From the NCBI GenBank assembly GCA_023411815.1, contig JAEYOJ010000003.1, positions 62,001-126,000 of the forward strand: 64,000 nt of DNA, given 5' to 3'. Under the pieces are notes generated by a model. The model saw only the letters and a list, made by a program, of their open reading frames with translations. It had not been told where the DNA came from and ran no database searches. The stretch comes from Pseudomonadota bacterium (GTDB lineage Bacteria > Desulfobacterota > Desulfovibrionia > Desulfovibrionales > Desulfovibrionaceae). This document shows positions 17,426 through 28,067 of the stretch, in pieces; the first letter of the stretch is position 1, and each line of letters starts with the position of its first letter. Position numbers and translations under genes: made by a program.

Positions 17426-17457
17426 AAGGACTTGCCGCACTCTTGCGGCAAGTCCTT
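17426..17457 (+). terminator. Terminator-like hairpin downstream of the NifX-type gene
   Basis: A perfect 14-bp stem (AAGGACTTGCCGCA) with a CTCT loop, then AATTACTAT. It lies 134 bases after the stop. Confidence 0.6.
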
Positions 17458-17519
17458 AATTACTATAGCCATCCCTTAACCATGTGCGTTCATTCTGCTC
17501 TATCCGTTCCGGGTGAGCC

Positions 17520-17726
17520 GTGATCTACCTGCAACTGCTTGGTTGGACGTTCGGCATCCTTGCCCTGCTCGGCTTTCTTGTCGGGCGGCGCAACTTCTCC
17601 GAAGTCGTTTTCCGGTTGCCGGCCGTCGCACAAAATCCCTGGCACCGGCTTTCCGTGTTTACCGCTGTCTGCCTGGAGTGTTCCTGGTCATGCTCGCCAG
17701 GCCTCACGAAGGCTCGCACGAAATAA
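17520..17726 (+). CDS. Possible small membrane protein, doubtful or frameshifted
   Basis: A 68-codon frame starting with GTG. The first 40 residues look like a real protein with one hydrophobic segment (LLGWTFGILALLGFLVG, then RRNFSEVVFRLP). After about codon 42 the composition deteriorates. The next reading frame over the same stretch gives another hydrophobic run (VFLVMLARP) and stays open to 17791, so a frameshift in an older gene is plausible. No homologue recognised. Confidence 0.25.
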   Translation: MIYLQLLGWTFGILALLGFLVGRRNFSEVVFRLPAVAQNPWHRLSVFTAVCLECSWSCSPGLTKARTK

Positions 17727-18048
17727 CGGGCACATCCGAGCCTGACGGCACTGCATCGGCGCCGACCGCGCGGGGATACATGATGGCGTAATCGCATGAA
17801 CCGCTGTCATAGGCGGAAGGTCTGCTGAAAGCCGGCAGCAAGGCCGCTTTGCAGACAGTGGAGTCCCTTGGGACGGCGCGCAGGCTGCCGACGGGAACCG
17901 AGGAGCCCCTCTGGGATCAGGACGTGACTCACGGTCCCGTCGAGTTTCCGATACCCGGCGAAGAGGTTCCGTACAGGACCAGACTCCAAGCCGTGAAGTG
18001 CAATTTCTGAGAACAGGCCGGCTGACCCCGGCAGATGCGACCGCAGCA

Positions 18049-18549
18049 ATGCCCATTGGAATCCTCTTCAAGACATTGAGACGCCTTGCCGGGCTAAAGC
18101 CGGGCTTGCGGCCTATCCACATTCTGATACCAGCCGTGTTCGTCATGGTCCTGCTTTTGGTTCGCATCCTGATTCCCGACGCGCACCTGTCGAGGCTGCC
18201 CGTATCTGTGGCCAACGAGACTGCACGGCCCGCTCCGACCCAGGAAACCGTCCTGCGGGGTGTCCCCGAAGCACTGATGGTTGACCAGGCCGTCGAGCCT
18301 GCCACGGATGACGAGATGGAAAACGGCGGGTCGAAGCAGTCAGAAAAGCGACAGGGGCAAGCCGTAGGCGGATCGATACGCGGAAACGTGCAAAGCAGGA
18401 TTTTCCACCTGCCAGGATGCCGCAACTACGACTGCAAGTCCTGCACTCAGCTATTCAACAGTCGAGATGCAGCCCTGGCTGCAGGATATCGGCCCTGCAA
18501 GCAGTGTGCGGCGGCCAGTCCCGGTTCGACCGGCGGCTCTGCTCAGTAG
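18049..18549 (+). CDS. Membrane-anchored protein with an Ada-like zinc-binding C-terminus
   Basis: A 166-residue protein. A single membrane segment (about residues 22-42, IHILIPAVFVMVLLLVRIL) is followed by a hydrophilic linker and a C-terminal module resembling the Ada metal-binding domain (IRGNVQSRIFHLPGC, then CKSCTQLF and GYRPCKQCA). This module is common at the C-terminus of bacterial nucleases and envelope proteins, where four cysteines hold zinc. A GTG 17 codons upstream (17998) is in frame and possible; neither start has a strong ribosome binding site. Function unknown. It converges with the YeeE gene, overlapping its end by seven bases. Confidence 0.6.
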   Translation: MPIGILFKTLRRLAGLKPGLRPIHILIPAVFVMVLLLVRILIPDAHLSRLPVSVANETARPAPTQETVLRGVPEALMVDQAVEPATDDEMENGGSKQSEKRQGQAVGGSIRGNVQSRIFHLPGCRNYDCKSCTQLFNSRDAALAAGYRPCKQCAAASPGSTGGSAQ

Positions 18550-19148
18550 ATCATGTGCGCCACGACCGCACCGCCGATGAAGAAGCACGCAAGGGCCACC
18601 CAACTCGAAATCGCCAGTTGCATGGTTCCGGAGATGCCGTGGCCGCTGGTGCAGCCGCCGGCCACGCGGGCGCCGAAGCCCATGATCGCCCCTCCTATCA
18701 AAGCCGTGATCAACCGCGGCAGAAGCTCCGGGCCGTGCGCGGCCAGCCACAGGGGCGGCACCCATTCGGGCCGGAAATCCGTGGACAACTGGGCTGAAAC
18801 AAACGACCCGATAACCATGCCGATCAACAACATGAGCCCCCAGCCCACGCGCGGCGGGTTTTTCCGGTAGTATTCCCGCTCTTTGGGCTTGCCGCCGGGC
18901 ACGGCCTTCTCGGCCATGCCGGCGACAGTGGTGTAGGCGCTGGAGGCCCCCAGGGTGCGGTCCGAAACGACAAGGGCCAGACAGTTGAGCAGGCCGATGA
19001 GCAGGCCGACGATGTAGGGCGACCATGGACGCAAGGTCCAGACGGACTCGTGCATGATCCCGCCCGCGGGATCGGCGCCGGCGGCCCAGGCCTGCCCTGC
19101 CAGGACGGCAGCTGCCATGCAGAACAACGTGGCGAGCACTCGCTTCAT
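18543..19148 (-). CDS. YeeE/YedE-family sulfur transport protein
   Basis: Inner-membrane protein of 201 residues with an N-terminal signal-anchor and about four further hydrophobic segments. The family signature GARVAGGCTSGHGISG, with the conserved cysteine used for thiosulfate or persulfide-type sulfur in YeeE transporters, is near the C-terminus. Its start overlaps the stop of the upstream MBL-rhodanese gene (ATGA), so the two are coupled. Together they suggest uptake or handling of reduced sulfur compounds. Only one YeeE half is present, about half the size of the full-length transporter. Confidence 0.88.
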   Translation of the reverse strand: MKRVLATLFCMAAAVLAGQAWAAGADPAGGIMHESVWTLRPWSPYIVGLLIGLLNCLALVVSDRTLGASSAYTTVAGMAEKAVPGGKPKEREYYRKNPPRVGWGLMLLIGMVIGSFVSAQLSTDFRPEWVPPLWLAAHGPELLPRLITALIGGAIMGFGARVAGGCTSGHGISGTMQLAISSWVALACFFIGGAVVAHMIY

Positions 19149-20554
19149 GCGGCCTCCCGCTTACCGGAATGGCCCGGCTCGACTATGGGGCAGCCGTAGG
19201 ATTGGCAGGCTGCCATGGAGCCCAGGTTGTCCTCCACGTGTTCGAAACCATGGCGTTTGAGGATGGAGGCGGCGATGACGGCCCGCTGGCCGCTGCCGCA
19301 GAAGGTCGTCACCGGCTTGTCCCTGGGGATCTCTGTCAGCCGGTTCGGCAGATCACCCAAAAAGATATGCCTGGCGCCGGGCAGCATGCCCTCTTCCACC
19401 TCTTCCCGCTTGCGCACGTCCAGCAGAGTGAAGTCTTCGTCCGCCTGGATGCGCCGCACCAGCTCGCGCACATTGACGGCCGGAATGCTGTCGTATTCCC
19501 GCCCGGCCGTTTCCCAGCCCGTCAGGCCGCCTGCGAGCCAGCCTTCCACCCGGTCGTAGCCCATGCGCAGAAGCTGCGTGCGAGCCGAGCGCATCTCCTC
19601 CAGGTTCTCGGACACGAGATGGATCGGCTGCCCGTAATCCAGCAGGAATCCTGCATAGCCCGAGATCAATTGTTCTGGAATGGCCAGGCTGCCGGGCACG
19701 AACGCGCCGGCAATGGCTTCGGGGCTGCGCACATCCACGATCTGCGTGCCGCCTTTGGCCGCAAGGTCCGCGAACTCCTGGACGCCCAAGGGCCGGGGCT
19801 CCCGGATCTCGCATAAAGGTGTATCCGAACCCTTGGCGTTCAGCTCCTCCATCTTGCGGAAGTACGGCGGAAACTCGTGATGCTCATTCGCCTTGCGCCG
19901 CACGAAAGCCTCCCGCCCCATCTGCAAGGCCGGATTGCGCCTGCGCTCGTAGCCGAGTGTTGAGAACTCGCGCGGGGCCATTCCGCTGCCGCAAACCGAA
20001 CCTGCGCCGTGAGCCGGATAGAGAATGACATGATCCCCCAATGGCAGGAGCTTGCCGAAGATGGAATCATACAGCAGACCGGCCACTTCCTCGCGGCGAT
20101 CCGGGAAAAAATCCGTGCGGCCCACGTCGCCGATGAACAAGGCATCGCCAGTGAACACGGCGACCGGATCCTCTCCGCTGGACATGTCGCGCAGCACCAG
20201 GGAGATGGAATCAAAGGTGTGTCCGGGCGTCTCCAACACCGTGAGGCGCAGATCGCCTATGTCGAACGTCTCGCCTTCGGAGACCGGAGCACCGAACTCG
20301 AAGGGAAAGCCCTTGCCATGCAGGATGCGGGCGCCAGTGCGTCGGGCCAGTTCGCGGGAGCCTGTCACATAGTCCTCGTTGCGGTGCGTCTCGAAGATGT
20401 GCGAGATGCTCGCGCCGTGCTGTCTGGCCAGATCGACATACGCCTGGCAGTCCCTGCGGGAGTCGATGACAGCCGCCTGGCCTTTGTGGATGAGCATGTA
20501 GGACAGATGGGCCAGGTAGTCGGAACGTATCGTCTCAAGGATCATGGCGCTCAT
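19145..20554 (-). CDS. MBL-fold hydrolase fused to two rhodanese domains
   Basis: A 469-residue cytoplasmic protein. Residues 1-240 form a metallo-beta-lactamase fold related to persulfide dioxygenase (ETHE1). However, the usual THxHxDH motif reads THRNED followed by Tyr (56-62). His112, Asp137 and His182 are kept. Two rhodanese domains follow (about 255-355 and 360-460). The first has serine in place of the catalytic cysteine (LVSENLEEM, Ser315) and is probably inactive; the second keeps Cys419 in TFCGSGQRA. GGGAGG precedes the ATG. Coupled by ATGA overlap to a YeeE sulfur transporter, pointing to persulfide or thiosulfate metabolism. Confidence 0.9.
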   Translation of the reverse strand: MSAMILETIRSDYLAHLSYMLIHKGQAAVIDSRRDCQAYVDLARQHGASISHIFETHRNEDYVTGSRELARRTGARILHGKGFPFEFGAPVSEGETFDIGDLRLTVLETPGHTFDSISLVLRDMSSGEDPVAVFTGDALFIGDVGRTDFFPDRREEVAGLLYDSIFGKLLPLGDHVILYPAHGAGSVCGSGMAPREFSTLGYERRRNPALQMGREAFVRRKANEHHEFPPYFRKMEELNAKGSDTPLCEIREPRPLGVQEFADLAAKGGTQIVDVRSPEAIAGAFVPGSLAIPEQLISGYAGFLLDYGQPIHLVSENLEEMRSARTQLLRMGYDRVEGWLAGGLTGWETAGREYDSIPAVNVRELVRRIQADEDFTLLDVRKREEVEEGMLPGARHIFLGDLPNRLTEIPRDKPVTTFCGSGQRAVIAASILKRHGFEHVEDNLGSMAACQSYGCPIVEPGHSGKREAA

Positions 20555-21069
20555 GGTTCCTCCCGGGTTTTGGACCAGTCAGCCTCGGCAGCCGCCGGCG
20601 GCTTCAAAGGCATGTCGGCCGGAACGGCCCAGCGGCTCCGGCATGACTCGGCTGCCGCTCGGCCCATGAAACCGATTTTCATTCCCAGGGTATCTCGAAA
20701 CGCTCATTCGCGCACGTGAAAACGCGCCGTAGACAACTCCGATCCATCCCCGGAGTCCGGCTCTCCCTAAGCCGGAAGCCGGGCATGCCCGGCACATGCA
20801 AACCTGTTCATCACGGCACACGCCAAATGCACTCGCCAGGATATAAATCAACCGAGCAGCTATTCATAGACCAAGACGAATACATATCAGCGCACCTTTT
20901 CTGACAGGTGGTTTTCCGTGGTGTTTGATAAATACAAAACGTTCCTCCGCTGACCAGGGCGCTCCACAACATGCAATCCATCATGAAGGTTCGCCCATTG
21001 CATTTAATTGACGATATTGACTTAATGGATAGCGCACTTTAATCTGATAAAATACACATTACGGACGGC
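20555..21069. other. Divergent intergenic region
   Basis: About 515 bases between the sulfur operon and the binding-protein/kinase pair. The half next to 21069 is AT-rich. A perfect 16-base palindrome, GCCGGGCATGCCCGGC, lies at 20778-20793. No convincing ORF. TGATAAAAT at about 21044-21052 could be a -10 region for the downstream gene, without a well-spaced -35. Confidence 0.4.
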
Positions 21070-22236
21070 ATGGACATGCCCTGGAAAAGTGCTTCGATCA
21101 GATTTCTGCGCTTTTTCGTGCTGGGGCTCAGCCTGGCCGGGTTGCTCGCGCTTGGCCTGCTCGCATGGGAGGCCCTGCGCACATGGCGTCAAGGTCCCAT
21201 ACTCATCGGCTTTTCCGGACAGCTTTCCGGCAGGTACAGCGACCTGGGCGTGCAGGGGCGCAACGGTGCGCAATTGGCCGTGGAGCACATCAATGCCGCC
21301 CATGGAGTCCTGGCCCGCCCTCTGCGGCTGTTGGCCATGGACGACCTGAGCACGCCCGAGGGAGCCCTGGCCGCGGACAAGGCCCTCATCGACGCCGGCG
21401 TGGTCGCCATCGTGGGCCACATGACCAGCTCACAGAGCATGGCGGCCCTGCCGCTGGCCAATGTGACGCGTACCGTGCTGTTCAGCCCGACGACATCGAC
21501 CCCCTTGCTGGCCGGCACCCAGGACTATTTCTTTCGCAATTCCCCAGTAAGCACCCGGGCGGCTGCATTCCTGGCCGAACATGTGCGCCATACCCTGGGC
21601 CTCGGGCGCACCGCCGTGATTTATGACGAACGCAATGCAGAATTCAGCCTGGCCTATGCCACGGCTTTCGCGGAACGCTTCCAGGAGTTGGCAGGCACGG
21701 TCGTCAAGCGGATCTCCATTGAGCCGGGCGGCCTTGACGCTCACGAGAGAACCCTGCGCGAGCTGACCGGCCATCCCATCGAGGCATTGCTCATTGTCGC
21801 CTCGGCCCGCGACACGGCAAGCTTGGCACAGCACGCCGCCCAGCTCTTGCCCCACGCCCGTTTCCTGGCCGCCGACTGGGCCTGCTCCGAGACCCTGCTG
21901 CGCCATGGCGGCCGGCAGGTGGAAGGCATGCTCATCGCCGTGTCCTCCCTGACTGGCGAAAGGAGCCCGAACCTTGAAGACTTCCAGCGCAGCTTTTTCG
22001 CACGCTTCGGTGTTCAGCCGACCTTCGCGGCCGAGCGCGCCTACGATGCGGTGTTCATCCTGGCCGAGGCCCTGCGGCGGTGCGCAGGGACGCGCGAGGG
22101 ACTGCCCGAGGCGCTCCTGACCATACAGGACTTCCAGACCCTCTCGGGCACACTGAGCCTGGACAGGTACGGCGATGCGGAGAGTCAAGTTTCCATGCTG
22201 CGCGTGCAGAACGGCCGTTTCGTGCGGATCGACTGA
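21070..22236 (+). CDS. Membrane-anchored type I periplasmic binding protein (branched-chain amino acid type)
   Basis: A 388-residue protein with an N-terminal membrane anchor (about residues 13-32) and no signal peptidase or lipobox motif evident, followed by a Peripla_BP_6 domain (begins GPILIGFSGQLSGRYSDLG, with GVVAIVGHMTSSQS and AERAYDAVFILAEAL). It resembles LivJ/AmiC-type receptors. No transporter subunit is adjacent. The next gene, four bases on, is a soluble PAS histidine kinase, so a receptor role presenting a ligand signal is more likely than transport. Only a weak ribosome binding site (GGACGG). Confidence 0.85.
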   Translation: MDMPWKSASIRFLRFFVLGLSLAGLLALGLLAWEALRTWRQGPILIGFSGQLSGRYSDLGVQGRNGAQLAVEHINAAHGVLARPLRLLAMDDLSTPEGALAADKALIDAGVVAIVGHMTSSQSMAALPLANVTRTVLFSPTTSTPLLAGTQDYFFRNSPVSTRAAAFLAEHVRHTLGLGRTAVIYDERNAEFSLAYATAFAERFQELAGTVVKRISIEPGGLDAHERTLRELTGHPIEALLIVASARDTASLAQHAAQLLPHARFLAADWACSETLLRHGGRQVEGMLIAVSSLTGERSPNLEDFQRSFFARFGVQPTFAAERAYDAVFILAEALRRCAGTREGLPEALLTIQDFQTLSGTLSLDRYGDAESQVSMLRVQNGRFVRID

Positions 22237-22239
22237 CAG

Positions 22240-23766
22240 ATGTCCTGGTCCGCCATCTTTTCTTGGTTGCGGCGGTTGACCGCCCCCCGCAGGACCGACA
22301 AGCGGAACGCCCTGGAACAACTGAGCGCGCTGCAGGGCAGAATCCGCAAGACGCTCGAGACCATGAGCGAGCGCGAGCTGCTCCTCACGGAAAAGAACAA
22401 GGAGCAGAAGCTCCTGCTCGACAATATAGATCTGCAGGTCTGGTTCCTGCGCGAACCGAACCTCTATGGCGCGGTCAATCAGGCGCATGCCGCGTTCATG
22501 GGGCCGGACAAGGCCCAACTGGAACACCGCAGGCTCAGGGCTTTCCTGCCGCCGGAGGAGGCGGAGCGCTTCGCGCTCCACAACGCCACGGTCTTCAGAT
22601 TCCGCGAGCCCGTGAGCCTCAGTTCGTTCCAGCAGGATGCCCTGGGCCGCAAACGCATCCTGTCCATCCGCATGATTCCCAAGCTGAGTTCCGACGGCGG
22701 GATCGAATACGTCATCTGCACGGCCGATGACATCACCGAGCGCATTGCCGCCGAGGAGCGCCTGCGCCGGAGCGAGGAACGCTTCCGCGGCATGTTCGAA
22801 TCCATCCAGGACGTGTACTACCATACGGACCCGGACGGGGTGATCACATTGATCAGCCCCTCCGCGGAGACGCTGCTCGGGTATTCGCCTCACGAGATGG
22901 TGGGAAGATCGTCATTCGACTACTGGGCCAAGAAGCAAGAAGCCGTCTTGTTCAAGCCTCTGCTGGACGCCCGGCGCGTCATTCGCGATGCGACCATCCT
23001 TCTGCGCCACAAAAGCGGTCAGATCATCCCGATCTCGATGAGTTGCCGCCCCGAGCTTGGGCCGGACGGTTCGCTCCTCGGCATTTCGGGCATACTGCGC
23101 GACATCTCCGAACGCGTGAGCATCGAGGAGCGCCTGCGGGCGTCCCTCAAGGAAAAGGATGTCATGCTCACGGAAATACACCACAGGGTGAAGAACAATC
23201 TTCAGGTCATCTCCAGCCTGCTGCAGCTGCAGAGCAGCCAAGCCGGCGACCCGCGGCTGGAAGCGCTCTTCGCCGAGAGCCAGAACCGAATCCTGTCCAT
23301 GGCCTATGTTCACGAAGAGCTTTATAGATCCGGCGACCTTGCGCACATCAACCTCAAGGACTATGCTCAACGGCTGGCGCATCGTCTGATCCATGCGCTG
23401 ACGCGCACTCGGGGCATCGGCCTGGAGCTGGCTTTGCAAGATATGCAGGTCACCATCGATCAAGCCGTGCCCTGCGGCCTTATCCTCAACGAACTGATTT
23501 CCAATGCCCTGGAACACGCCTTCGAAGAGCACCAGCAGGGACGCATCGCCGTTAGCGTATCCCTTGACCAGGGGCGAGCAAGACTTATGGTGTCGGACGA
23601 CGGCAAGGGTGTCCCGGCCGACTTCGATCTCTCTACGTCGCAAAGCCTGGGCCTGCAGCTCGTCGTGCGCCTGGCCAGGCAGCTCCGGGGCCGCGTGGTG
23701 CTTGATTCGCGACCCGGACAGGGCGCGAGCTTCAGTGTCGAGTTCCCCCTGCAGGCAAAGCCCTGA
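22240..23766 (+). CDS. PAS-containing sensor histidine kinase, HisKA_2 type
   Basis: A 508-residue cytoplasmic kinase without membrane segments. A coiled-coil start (about 20-65) precedes two PAS domains (about 55-175 and 180-300, each ending in a PAC-like motif such as ISGILRDISER). The HisKA_2 phosphoacceptor follows, in TEIHHRVKNNLQVISSLLQLQ (His314/His315), then a HATPase with NELISNALEHAF and DDGKGVP. HisKA_2 kinases usually signal to general stress or partner-switch pathways. It starts three bases after the anchored binding protein and is probably its cytoplasmic output. Confidence 0.9.
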   Translation: MSWSAIFSWLRRLTAPRRTDKRNALEQLSALQGRIRKTLETMSERELLLTEKNKEQKLLLDNIDLQVWFLREPNLYGAVNQAHAAFMGPDKAQLEHRRLRAFLPPEEAERFALHNATVFRFREPVSLSSFQQDALGRKRILSIRMIPKLSSDGGIEYVICTADDITERIAAEERLRRSEERFRGMFESIQDVYYHTDPDGVITLISPSAETLLGYSPHEMVGRSSFDYWAKKQEAVLFKPLLDARRVIRDATILLRHKSGQIIPISMSCRPELGPDGSLLGISGILRDISERVSIEERLRASLKEKDVMLTEIHHRVKNNLQVISSLLQLQSSQAGDPRLEALFAESQNRILSMAYVHEELYRSGDLAHINLKDYAQRLAHRLIHALTRTRGIGLELALQDMQVTIDQAVPCGLILNELISNALEHAFEEHQQGRIAVSVSLDQGRARLMVSDDGKGVPADFDLSTSQSLGLQLVVRLARQLRGRVVLDSRPGQGASFSVEFPLQAKP

Positions 23767-23895
23767 TCCGGCATCGACACGTCTTCGTCATCAGATTATC
23801 CGTTGACTTCCGGCCGGGACGTGGTATCCCACGCCTCGCCCTGCGCCAGACTTACCCATTTACCCGCGCATTCCTTTTTCATCCCGAGGATTCCC

Positions 23896-25743
<1,848 letters not shown>

Positions 25744-25785
25744 CCGAGGCAGTTTTCACTACAATTTCAGTGTGATTGAATGCCC

Positions 25786-25817
25786 GCCCGCCAGGTTTCG
25801 ACCTGGCGGGCTTTTCT
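25786..25817 (+). terminator. Terminator of typA, possibly bidirectional
   Basis: An 11-bp perfect stem (GCCCGCCAGGT) capped by a TTCG tetraloop, followed by TTTTCTT. It sits between the convergent typA and DUF488 genes and is immediately adjacent to the stop of the latter. Confidence 0.85.
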
Positions 25818-26230
25818 TATGCGTCGAACCATCCGTCGAATGTAAGGCTGTCAGGCCGCTCCCGGTGCGACTGCTCCTTGCGGCGTTCCTCAAGAGCCTG
25901 CCTGATGACCACGGCCTGATTGCGCTGCTCGTCCTTGGCGCCATACAGAAGCGTCACGTCTCCGGCCTCAATCTCACGCGCCAGGCGGTCCAGAATTTCA
26001 CGGCGCTCGGGCGCGTCCAGCTCTCTTTGATAGCGGGCCTGGAATTCTTCCCACCGGGCGGGATCATGATTGAACCACTTGCACAGTTCGGCGCTGGGCG
26101 CCAGGACCTTGAGCCACTCGTCCAGGCTAGCATCCGTCTTGCGCACGCCGCGCGGCCAGATGCGGTCCACGAGATAGCGCCTGCCGTCGTCAGGATCAGG
26201 CTGATTGTAGATGCGTTTGAGCTTCAGCAT
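25817..26230 (-). CDS. DUF488 (YeaO-like) protein
   Basis: A 137-residue soluble protein of the DUF488/YeaO family. The hallmark sequence RYLVDRIWPRGVRK is at residues 18-31, followed by LDEWLKVLAPSAELCKWF and FQARYQREL. Biochemical function is not established. It lies 21 bases downstream of the lipid-kinase-like gene in the same direction and is likely the last gene of that transcript. Confidence 0.9.
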   Translation of the reverse strand: MLKLKRIYNQPDPDDGRRYLVDRIWPRGVRKTDASLDEWLKVLAPSAELCKWFNHDPARWEEFQARYQRELDAPERREILDRLAREIEAGDVTLLYGAKDEQRNQAVVIRQALEERRKEQSHRERPDSLTFDGWFDA

Positions 26231-26251
26231 ACATGGTTCTCGAACCGCCGA

Positions 26252-27265
26252 TTACAGACGGTCGGGCAAGGGTTGATCCTCCTGGGCCTTGGCCGCGCTT
26301 TCCGGCAACAGCAAGGTCAGGGCGTGCGGCAGGATGCGAAAGCGCAGGGGCGGAGCCAGGTGGGTCAGTTCGCCGTCCAGGGTGGCGCGCACCCTGCGGC
26401 GGTTCACGCGCACCGTGCACTCCGGCAGGAGGAATAGCCGGAAGTCCCGCTCGGGGTCCAGGCGTCCGCGAAAGGTGCGCAGGGCCGAGGCCACGAGCCC
26501 CATGCGCCCCAGCCGGCGGCCGAGGATCAGGGCCAGCAGGCCGTCGCTCAAGGAAGCCAGATGAGTCGGCACGGTCAGGGGGTTCAAGGCGCTCAGGCTG
26601 TTTCCGGCCATGAAGAAGGGCGTGCGCAGGACTTCGCGCCGGCCCTCGTGCAGAACCTCCACCAGGAGCACCGGAAAGCGCACCAGGCTTTTGAGCAACG
26701 CCCAGGCGATGGCCAGCGGCTTGAACCAGCCCTGCGAATGTTGCAGCCGGATGCGCTCGCGCACGAAGCGGGGATGGATGCCCAGGGTGCAGTGGCTGAC
26801 GAAGAAGCGGCCGTTGACCTCCATGGCGTCCACGGGGCCGAAATGTCCGACGGCCATGACCGCCACCGCGCCGTCTATATCCAGGGGGATGTTCAGCAGG
26901 CGGGCGAAATAGTTCCAGGTGCCCATGGGCAGCACGGCCATGGGCTTTCTCGCCCGGGCCAGGATGCGCGCGGCAGTGCCTATGCTGCCGTCTCCACCGC
27001 CCGCGGCCACGGCATCGCATGGGCCAAGGGCCGCGTTTTTGACTGCGGTCGCGAACTCCCCGGCCCGGACAAGCTCGATGTCGGCCTGAATGGCATGTCG
27101 GGCAAAGGCTTGCTCCAGGGCCACGACGATGTCCGCGCGTTCACCGGCCGGAGTGATGCCGGCCCCGGCGTTGATCACCGCTTTTATGCGCAAGGGGCGC
27201 GATGAAGGCCCGGCTGGACGGCCTTGAGCGGCCTGCGGCCCAGCGTCGCCATTGTCCGCTTTCAA
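26252..27265 (-). CDS. Diacylglycerol/sphingosine kinase-like lipid kinase
   Basis: A 337-residue protein of the DAGK catalytic family (YegS/DgkB-like). The nucleotide-binding loop AVAAGGGDGSIGTAARIL and the PMGTWNYFARLLNIP motif (the family's GTxNDFAR block, with Y-F in place of D-F) are clear. Expected role is ATP-dependent phosphorylation of a lipid such as diacylglycerol. No ATG exists near the N-terminus. The TTG at 27265 overlaps the stop of the upstream phosphoribosyltransferase (TTGA) behind AGGG, so translational coupling is proposed. A second TTG at 27193 is an alternative. Confidence 0.83.
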   Translation of the reverse strand: MKADNGDAGPQAAQGRPAGPSSRPLRIKAVINAGAGITPAGERADIVVALEQAFARHAIQADIELVRAGEFATAVKNAALGPCDAVAAGGGDGSIGTAARILARARKPMAVLPMGTWNYFARLLNIPLDIDGAVAVMAVGHFGPVDAMEVNGRFFVSHCTLGIHPRFVRERIRLQHSQGWFKPLAIAWALLKSLVRFPVLLVEVLHEGRREVLRTPFFMAGNSLSALNPLTVPTHLASLSDGLLALILGRRLGRMGLVASALRTFRGRLDPERDFRLFLLPECTVRVNRRRVRATLDGELTHLAPPLRFRILPHALTLLLPESAAKAQEDQPLPDRL

Positions 27266-27969
27266 CTTTCCCTGCCTGTCTGATATCCGGCCTGACGCAG
27301 CATGTCCGCCACTTCCTCGCGGCTCAGGTCCCGCCAGTTGCGGTAGGCCGAGGCCACGGCAAAGGGGTAATAATCCTGAATGCTGATGCAGTAAACGGCA
27401 TCGCTAATGTCCGCCATGCGCCTGGCGGTTTCCAGTGGGGCCGTGGGAACGGCCACGACGACGCCCACGGCTCCGCGGGCGCGCAGATCGCGCACTGCCG
27501 CCTGCATGGTGTAGCCCGAGGCCAGACCGTCATCGACGATGACGGCCGTGCGACCATGCATGTCCGGCAGCGGCCGGCCGCCGCGCAGCAGGGCGTTGCG
27601 CCGAGCCAGCTCTTCCTCCACCCTGCCCTGCTCCACGTCGATTTCGGCCTTCGTGAGCCCCAGGCGCGACACCAGCGGCTCGTTGAGCAGCACCTCGCCG
27701 CCCATGGCCATGGCTCCGAAGCCGGCCTCGGTATTGCCGGGTATTTGCAGCTTGCGCGCGATGATCAGATCCAGGGGCAGCCGAAGATGCGAGGCGACCT
27801 CAAGGGCCACGGGCACGCCGCCCGATGGAATGGCCAGCACGAGCCCGCCGGGCAATCTCTCGTATTCCGGAACCAGAAGCTCCGCCAGCATGCGTCCGGC
27901 CTCGACGCGATCCGCGAACACTCCGTCGCGGTTCCTGTATTCCTCGCTCTCGAAGACTCGCCCCGACAT
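27262..27969 (-). CDS. Phosphoribosyltransferase-domain protein
   Basis: A 235-residue type I PRTase-fold protein. The PRPP-binding motif is TAVIVDDGLASGYTM, and the N-terminal half has AIPSGGVPVALEVA and the IIARKLQIPGNTEAGFGA stretch. These place it with the predicted phosphoribosyltransferases (COG1926) of unknown substrate. GAGG lies six bases before the ATG at 27969; an ATG one codon earlier is possible. Coupled to the downstream lipid-kinase-like gene by a TTGA overlap. Divergent from the Mla operon. Confidence 0.85.
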   Translation of the reverse strand: MSGRVFESEEYRNRDGVFADRVEAGRMLAELLVPEYERLPGGLVLAIPSGGVPVALEVASHLRLPLDLIIARKLQIPGNTEAGFGAMAMGGEVLLNEPLVSRLGLTKAEIDVEQGRVEEELARRNALLRGGRPLPDMHGRTAVIVDDGLASGYTMQAAVRDLRARGAVGVVVAVPTAPLETARRMADISDAVYCISIQDYYPFAVASAYRNWRDLSREEVADMLRQAGYQTGRES

Positions 27970-28067
27970 CATGTACCTCGCTTGCGGCAAGCGCTTGTCT
28001 TTTGTCACCAATTGGCGATACACAGCAAGTATACCGCAGTGGGCGGAAAAAAGACAGCAGCGAAGAC

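Larger units (their letters stand above)
17293..18048 (+). other. Region with eroded coding remnants
   Basis: Apart from the hairpin and the doubtful membrane ORF, 17818-18009 reads as an open frame with protein-like composition (including LWDQDVTHGPVEFP and GEEVPYRTR) but has a stop just upstream and no ATG or GTG start. I read this stretch as remains of one or more decayed genes. Confidence 0.35.
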
